A stretch of DNA of 64,000 nucleotides, from the NCBI GenBank assembly GCA_000727475.1, contig KL647308.1:62001-126000 (forward strand). The letters are read 5' to 3'. This document shows, piece by piece, positions 58,715 to 64,000 of the stretch (position 1 is its first letter; each line of letters begins with the position of its first letter). The notes under the pieces are model-generated. The model was not told the DNA's origin, did no database searches, and saw only the letters and a program-made list of their open reading frames with translations. The position numbers were made by a program, and so were the translations under genes. This stretch comes from Sarcocystis neurona (lineage: Eukaryota; Apicomplexa; Conoidasida; Eucoccidiorida; Sarcocystidae).

Positions 58715-59495
58715 CTGCGTAATAGTAGCAGTAGTAGTTGTAGGAACGCCAAAAAAATGACGGAGAGTAGTCCGCAGGAGTGCTGGCGGTAGTTGTGGGA
58801 GCGCTAGTGCTGGTACTGATACGTTCATTAGTTGAGCGGTGGGCCGTAGCTCTAGTAATGCTGGTAGTTTAAGTGATACTAGTCGAGAGAAATGCCACTG
58901 TCATTTGTTGCCAAACGAGTAGGAGGAGGGACGCTTATACTACTGGTAGCAGGTCAGTACTGTCAGGCCCATGTGCCCTGCTATTAAGTAATTGTAGAAG
59001 TTGCAGCAATACGACTAACAGCCCTAGTAAAAGAGCACCGTGGACAGAGCAGTAGGACTTTTCAGTAATAGTAGTAGTAGGAGTAGTAGCAGCAGCACGT
59101 AGTACACTGATAGTAGTAGTAGTAGCACTAGTAGTAGTAGTAATAGTAGTAGTACGTAGCACACTGGTAGTGGTAGTAGTAGCAGTACTACTAGCAGTCG
59201 TAGTACCCCGTACTAGTAGGAGCTGTACTAGTAGTGACAGTAATAGTAGTAGTACAAGTACTAGTAGGGGACAGTAGTAGTAGTAGTAGCAATAGTAATA
59301 GTAGTAGTGGAAGTAACATTTGCCGCTGCAGGAGTATACCAGTGCTGCCATCAATAATAGTAACAGTAACGCCGTCCTTAACAGGGTATAGCAGTCACTG
59401 CAGTTGTAGTAGTAGTAGTAGCAGTAGTAACAGAGATAGAAGAAGTCGCAGTGCTAACAACCGTAGAAGTAACTGTTATACTTGGGAGGAGGAGA
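58715..59495. repeat. AGT-rich degenerate satellite
   Basis: agt and aat triplets with boxes such as acgtagcacactggtagtggtag (near 59091 and 59153). The polarity is the same as the arrays at 8178 and 53653. Confidence 0.8.
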
Positions 59496-62400
59496 AGTAG
59501 TAGTCGTGGTGACTTTTTCGGGGACTTGAGGGAGTAATGCGTTCCAAGGCTGGAGGGTAATGCAGCAACGGTGCATATAAAAACAACTGCTCAAGCGGTC
59601 GCGCTCAGCTGCTTAAGAGTCCTTTCACCGGATATGTGTATACAGACACGTACACACAGATACGTGTTTTTTTCGTGTTCGTAGATAGAAAGATTTCTTT
59701 GTGTCCCAGAGGTTGAGATGCATTTTGCTAAGAACGCTTGCACTGTCACTTGAGACAGCTGCAGCGACCACTACAGCGGTGGGAAGGAGGACTGCACCTA
59801 TCTAAATGGCGCACTGAGCAAACGTAGATGAACTTCCCTTCCGAAACAAGATTCTAAGAAGAACAGAAGAACTTGAAGAAGGGTACTCTGTGTGTAAGAG
59901 TGCGTCCGAATGGGTGAAACGCCTGCTATCAACTCTCAAAAAAAGAAATGCAGCCAGTGTAGCTTAGTCGCTGTCGTGTATACTGCGTGCACTTTATCTA
60001 TCAGTCTGCCTATCTATCTCTTCTTTTACGTCTGTATGTCTACACATGTGTTCGCGGGCATTTACATGTAGCGCCGGGCTCGTGTGTATATCTTTCGTTG
60101 TGTATACTGCGTGTACTTAATCTTTCTACCAGTCTACCTACATATCTCTCCTTTTATGTCTGTATGTCTCTACATGTGTTCGCGGGCATTTACGCGTAGC
60201 ACCCGGCTCGTATATACACATTATAGGTTAACATACACCCGAAGCACACGTCACACACATTTCAGATGTTGAAGAAACTTCCTTCTCTAGAAACGGCTGT
60301 CGTCGGAGTCGAGGAGTGACTGCGTTGAGATAGCGCCAGTCTCCGTAAGTACGCGCACGTCAAAACAATTGTTTTCTCTTCATCCTCTCTGTGCGTCCGC
60401 TACTACTTTGCCAGGTTCTGGGACTGCAGTTTCGTCCGGCGTATTGAACCACTTGCGATTTTACGTGCTCCGCGGAACACCACAGATATTGATGCGATGA
60501 GCGAATCGCGCGAGACAAGTTACTTTGAGTGGAAAGGAGTCGCACACAGACATTCGTGGCTCCCTTCGTTGGGAACGCGGAAGGACGACTGGGGGGGAGC
60601 TGGAGGGCACTCAAAGTACAGAAAAATGCCGTCCAAAATGTGCAGCGCATGAAGCGGATTGCCTCAGGAAAAAGTTCTGCTCGGAACGTAAATATCAGGC
60701 GTGCTGCATACATAGTTATCAGTATGAAATATAAGTAACTTGTATGTCATGTGTACAGAGATATACCTTCTTTTGTCCGACAGTTACGGTACGTGGTTGC
60801 CGGGCGTGTGAACGGCGATGTGTCCCTCGACTTCGTGGTGCGAGAGAGCGCAAGACCCACTGCAGGGATGAACGTGCCGTTCGAAGAGCTTAGAGAAGCT
60901 CATTAAACAAGAAGAGATGAGTTTGCGATTTTTCAAGTCTTCGTACGTACCTCTTTCTTGGTGCACGTACGTATGTGGTACAGCCCGTACATTGTGAGTG
61001 CGCATACGTATTTGTGTGTAGCAGCTGCTTGAAGACAGTTGTTTTCACCGCAGCTTAGGCAGATTGACTATTGGTGAAGAGATGAATTATACGTGTCAAG
61101 TTTGTTGTTGGAAGTACGTACATACAGACTTACGGGTGCCTTACCTTCTGTCCTCTGTGTACCCAGTCCACTACGCTTCGGTGGCCATGTGATTGAACAT
61201 GTGGACGCAGTGTACCTACTTCTGTGCATACGCACGTGCGTCGACCCGCACACTTGTCACGCTGGATGTGCGTTCGTCGGTTATAGCGCAGGCTTTAAAA
61301 GTGAGTAGTGGGGAACGGGCCGTTGAAGAAAGAACTTGTTTTGGTCCACACTGGGTCACTGCCCTACTCGCGTTTCCACGTGGTGTGAAAAACCGCGCAG
61401 GAAACAAGTGTGGAAAGTTTCTCTGCGACAGCGACCAAGATACGTAGTTTTTTTAAAAAAAGAATTCATTTGAACCGTACACTTAGGTCCACCTCAGACA
61501 CTCCTGTACGTTGTTACAGGTTCCAGTGAATCAGGTCAACACGCCGGAATCGGGCGGAAACTGACAAGAATTGAGAAGTTGTAGAACTGCAGAAGAATTT
61601 GGTTCTGAATTACGTCGAAGGTGGACGAAAAGGTTTGCCACACGTTAAACTCTCAAAATGTGGCTGCTGTAATTTGCTCAGTGTTCGTAAAGCAATTGCG
61701 ACGGTCGTGCCAGGGCCTACCAGCAGTACATACACCGCGGAGCTTCTGCCCGGGACAAACTTTCGTTGTAGCAGAGACTAGCCTTCAGGTGCCTCCCAAG
61801 GATATGTCGTTTAGGAGACATTTCTGTGTGTATTAAAAACTGCACTAAACAACTACGATTTCACCATGTCAAAGAGGAAATGTCTCATACACCCTTCTTC
61901 AGCACCAGCCCTGTCTGGCCTGGAGAGAGGTGTGGAAACTTGTGTCCAGCCATGCCGTAGCGCTCCTTCCTTCATTAACATCAGCCGGTTGTTCATGTAC
62001 AAGTCATTCGTGGGCAGTAGATTTGTCAGAGTATGTGCAGTGTAATGAACAGCCCGAGTGGTCCGGTGCATGGACATATGGTCTGGCTTCGCGTTGCTTC
62101 ACATATACAACCAGGAACGGGCAATCAAGCGAGAATTAGGCGGGCCGGTTATACTCAATGTGGTAGCCCAATGTGAACACCCTGAGAGGGTGGTTTCCCA
62201 CTTTTTTGCTTTGATGGATTTGACGGCACGCAGTACGAAATAGCCCCTACGGTTCCTTGAATTGTACATAATTACAATGTACTTACGGCGCTTAACGGAC
62301 AACCGAAGCAAAAGTCCCATATTTCTTCTTTCATACGTACGCGCCCCTGCGGCACTTCGTCCTAAAGCGTAACGGAGGTGTATGTACCTTCGACTGTGCG

Positions 62401-64000
62401 CCAAAGGCATATACTCTGGTTGCATTCGTAGAGGCTTCCAGTGGAACCAATATATGTGTACTGTTAGAATGTAGCTATTTGTAATTACGGCGTACTACTA
62501 TCGATTATTTCTTATCAAAGCCAAGGAGGGAGCATCTGATAGCAGCGCTCACTAGGTAGGGCACGCCTACGCGCGTTACGCCAGTCCAGTTGTTTGCAAG
62601 TCAATAGAAAGTAAGGGAGCTACGTATTTGTGCGCTCAACTACACGTATCCAGGTATTTGTGTAGACCTACATACATAAACACAGGCATACAACTTCTCC
62701 GTGCACACACGCGTACACGTCTAACGCAGCTACTCTTGTCTATATGTATTTAGCGGTAGCTTACATTTTACATGTGTTTGTGCGCGTTGGTGCTACGTAT
62801 AAATGTTTTGCCGACACCCCTATTCTTACACAAAAACACGCAACTTGGCCAGACGAGTTCAAATATATATACGTACGTATCTACGCGAACATACGCGCAG
62901 CGGGAATGTATGCACACATACATACACATTTTATTAGGGTGCAGCACACACGCTGACGGCCCATACGTCTGTATGCCTGTCTCTGAAGGTGGTGAAATGT
63001 ATCTCCCGGTGTGGACAGTATGCAGATGAAGCGTTACGGCATTCACGTATCTGTGAAGTTGCCCTATTAGTGGTGTAAATACTCGTGTGTGAATAAACTG
63101 GGCTGCTTCCTCCACACAAGCGTGGTAGCATGTCCGTAACCTGTTTTGCCAGTTTTCCGCCCTATCATACGTAGCACTTTCGGGGCACAAAAGAGGCATG
63201 CGGTGTCAACGGTACAGTCAAGCGGAAATTCGCGTTACTCCGCACGTTCTCGCTTTATTTTTCCTCGCATTTTCACTACTTTGGCTCAACTTATAACCCC
63301 GACTCGGGGTGCACCCAAGTCGCAGACGCTGCAGCAGAAGCTGGTGGTGTTGCACCTGCGGCTGGTCGTTCTGCTGTGTCTGCGGCTGCTTCTTCTGCTG
63401 CTGATGCGACTTGGGAAGCTGCTTTTTCTTCTTTGCCTAATTCATTTCCGACACTTCGAGAGACGTAGAGAGTCTTCGTATCTGTCTTGCCTGACAATTC
63501 GTATCGTTGACACGTTATGGTTTAGAAGCAAATCCCCGCTTCTCTCTCTGATTCCTGAGGTGACGAAAAACATCGCGTTACTTAGGTTTCCAGATAGTGG
63601 AACGGAAGTCGCGAAAAATGGCGCGACTTCACTGTGCGGATGCACATCAATAAAAACAAAAAGAAGTTCCAGGGGACACGCAGCCGCTTGGTGCAACGTG
63701 AATGAGAAACACACCAAAACCACGAGGCAAACGTGCACAGCACCGTACACTGGCGTGTACGTAGAGGATATATATGCGAACGCAGACACAGACGATTTAT
63801 ACATCGATACGCAGAGTGTATATTGTCACTACTACATCGACGGATCCCCGATCCACGCGGACGTCTATTTTGAAAATTGATAGCTATCGCCAGAGAGTGA
63901 GAATCGAAATGTACGTTCGCCGGTCTGTATGTACACAACTGCAGATGCACACATACACTTCTCTACACGCATATTTGCTCTTTTCCTTCCATCCTGGCGG
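59496..64000. other. intergenic region, no supported gene
   Basis: Includes the 124-base duplication listed next, an imperfect palindrome at 62375-62389 and an Ala-rich open stretch near 63298-63468. No splice-supported exon or conserved motif was recognised. Confidence 0.45.
59976..60216. repeat. tandem duplication, 124-base unit
   Basis: Copies begin at 59976 and 60100 with gtgtatactgcgtgcactt or gtgtatactgcgtgtactt, and share catgtgttcgcgggcattta near their ends. They are roughly 85 percent alike. Confidence 0.85.

Noticed and set aside
63146..63880. A 244-residue open frame on the + strand
   Set aside because: Its composition changes from Leu runs out of a CTG tract to random-looking sequence, it has no motif, and it starts without supporting context. 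The other frames over 63298-63468 look just as coding.
1..64000. CRISPR arrays, telomeric TTTAGGG arrays, transposase or reverse transcriptase genes, viral genes
   Set aside because: None seen. The tandem repeats here are degenerate minisatellites without regularly sized unique spacers.

Overview
The window is nuclear DNA from a protist with spliced genes, most likely a coccidian apicomplexan. The evidence is a conserved housekeeping gene cut into 20 exons with standard GT..AG introns, GC-leaning exons that carry Ala, Gly, Ser and Gln runs inside conserved domains, and very T/C-rich stretches upstream of acceptors. Repeat-coded amino-acid runs suit Eimeria-like parasites. The roughly 2 kb average intron fits a larger coccidian genome (Sarcocystis or Cystoisospora type) better. 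I cannot settle the genus from sequence alone.

Layout. (1) 1-6477: the 3' part of an unrecognised + strand gene. Three exons (1704-1765, 3927-3972, 5600-6477) join in frame and end in a basic, Ser-rich, probably nuclear tail; the 5' end lies outside the window or unresolved in 1-1700. (2) 6478-14175: about 7.7 kb between genes with no gene I can support, one AGT-type trinucleotide repeat, and a T/C-rich presumptive promoter and 5' leader at its right end. (3) 14176-57731: one complete gene on the + strand, the alpha subunit of the COPI coatomer (alpha-COP, COPA). All 20 exons close in phase to 4374 coding bases (1457 residues) spread over 43.6 kb, so about 90 percent of the gene is intron. 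(4) 57732-64000: an AGT-rich satellite, a 124-base tandem duplication and otherwise unremarkable sequence with no convincing gene.

The introns hold most of the unusual content. They are packed with TA/TG microsatellites and with minisatellites that differ from one intron to the next. Three assembly gaps (18210-18653, 31975-32463, 51414-52018) each lie inside a repeat whose unit appears on both sides. CTG-rich tracts sit just before several acceptors. A 20-base palindrome, consensus TGAGGTGTACGTACACCTCA, recurs in imperfect copies through introns and intergenic DNA. No RNA gene, CRISPR array, transposase, viral gene or telomeric repeat was seen.

Functionally only alpha-COP can be placed. It is the membrane-coat subunit that binds dilysine cargo signals through its N-terminal propeller and the rest of the coat through its helical and C-terminal domains, acting in Golgi-to-ER retrograde traffic.
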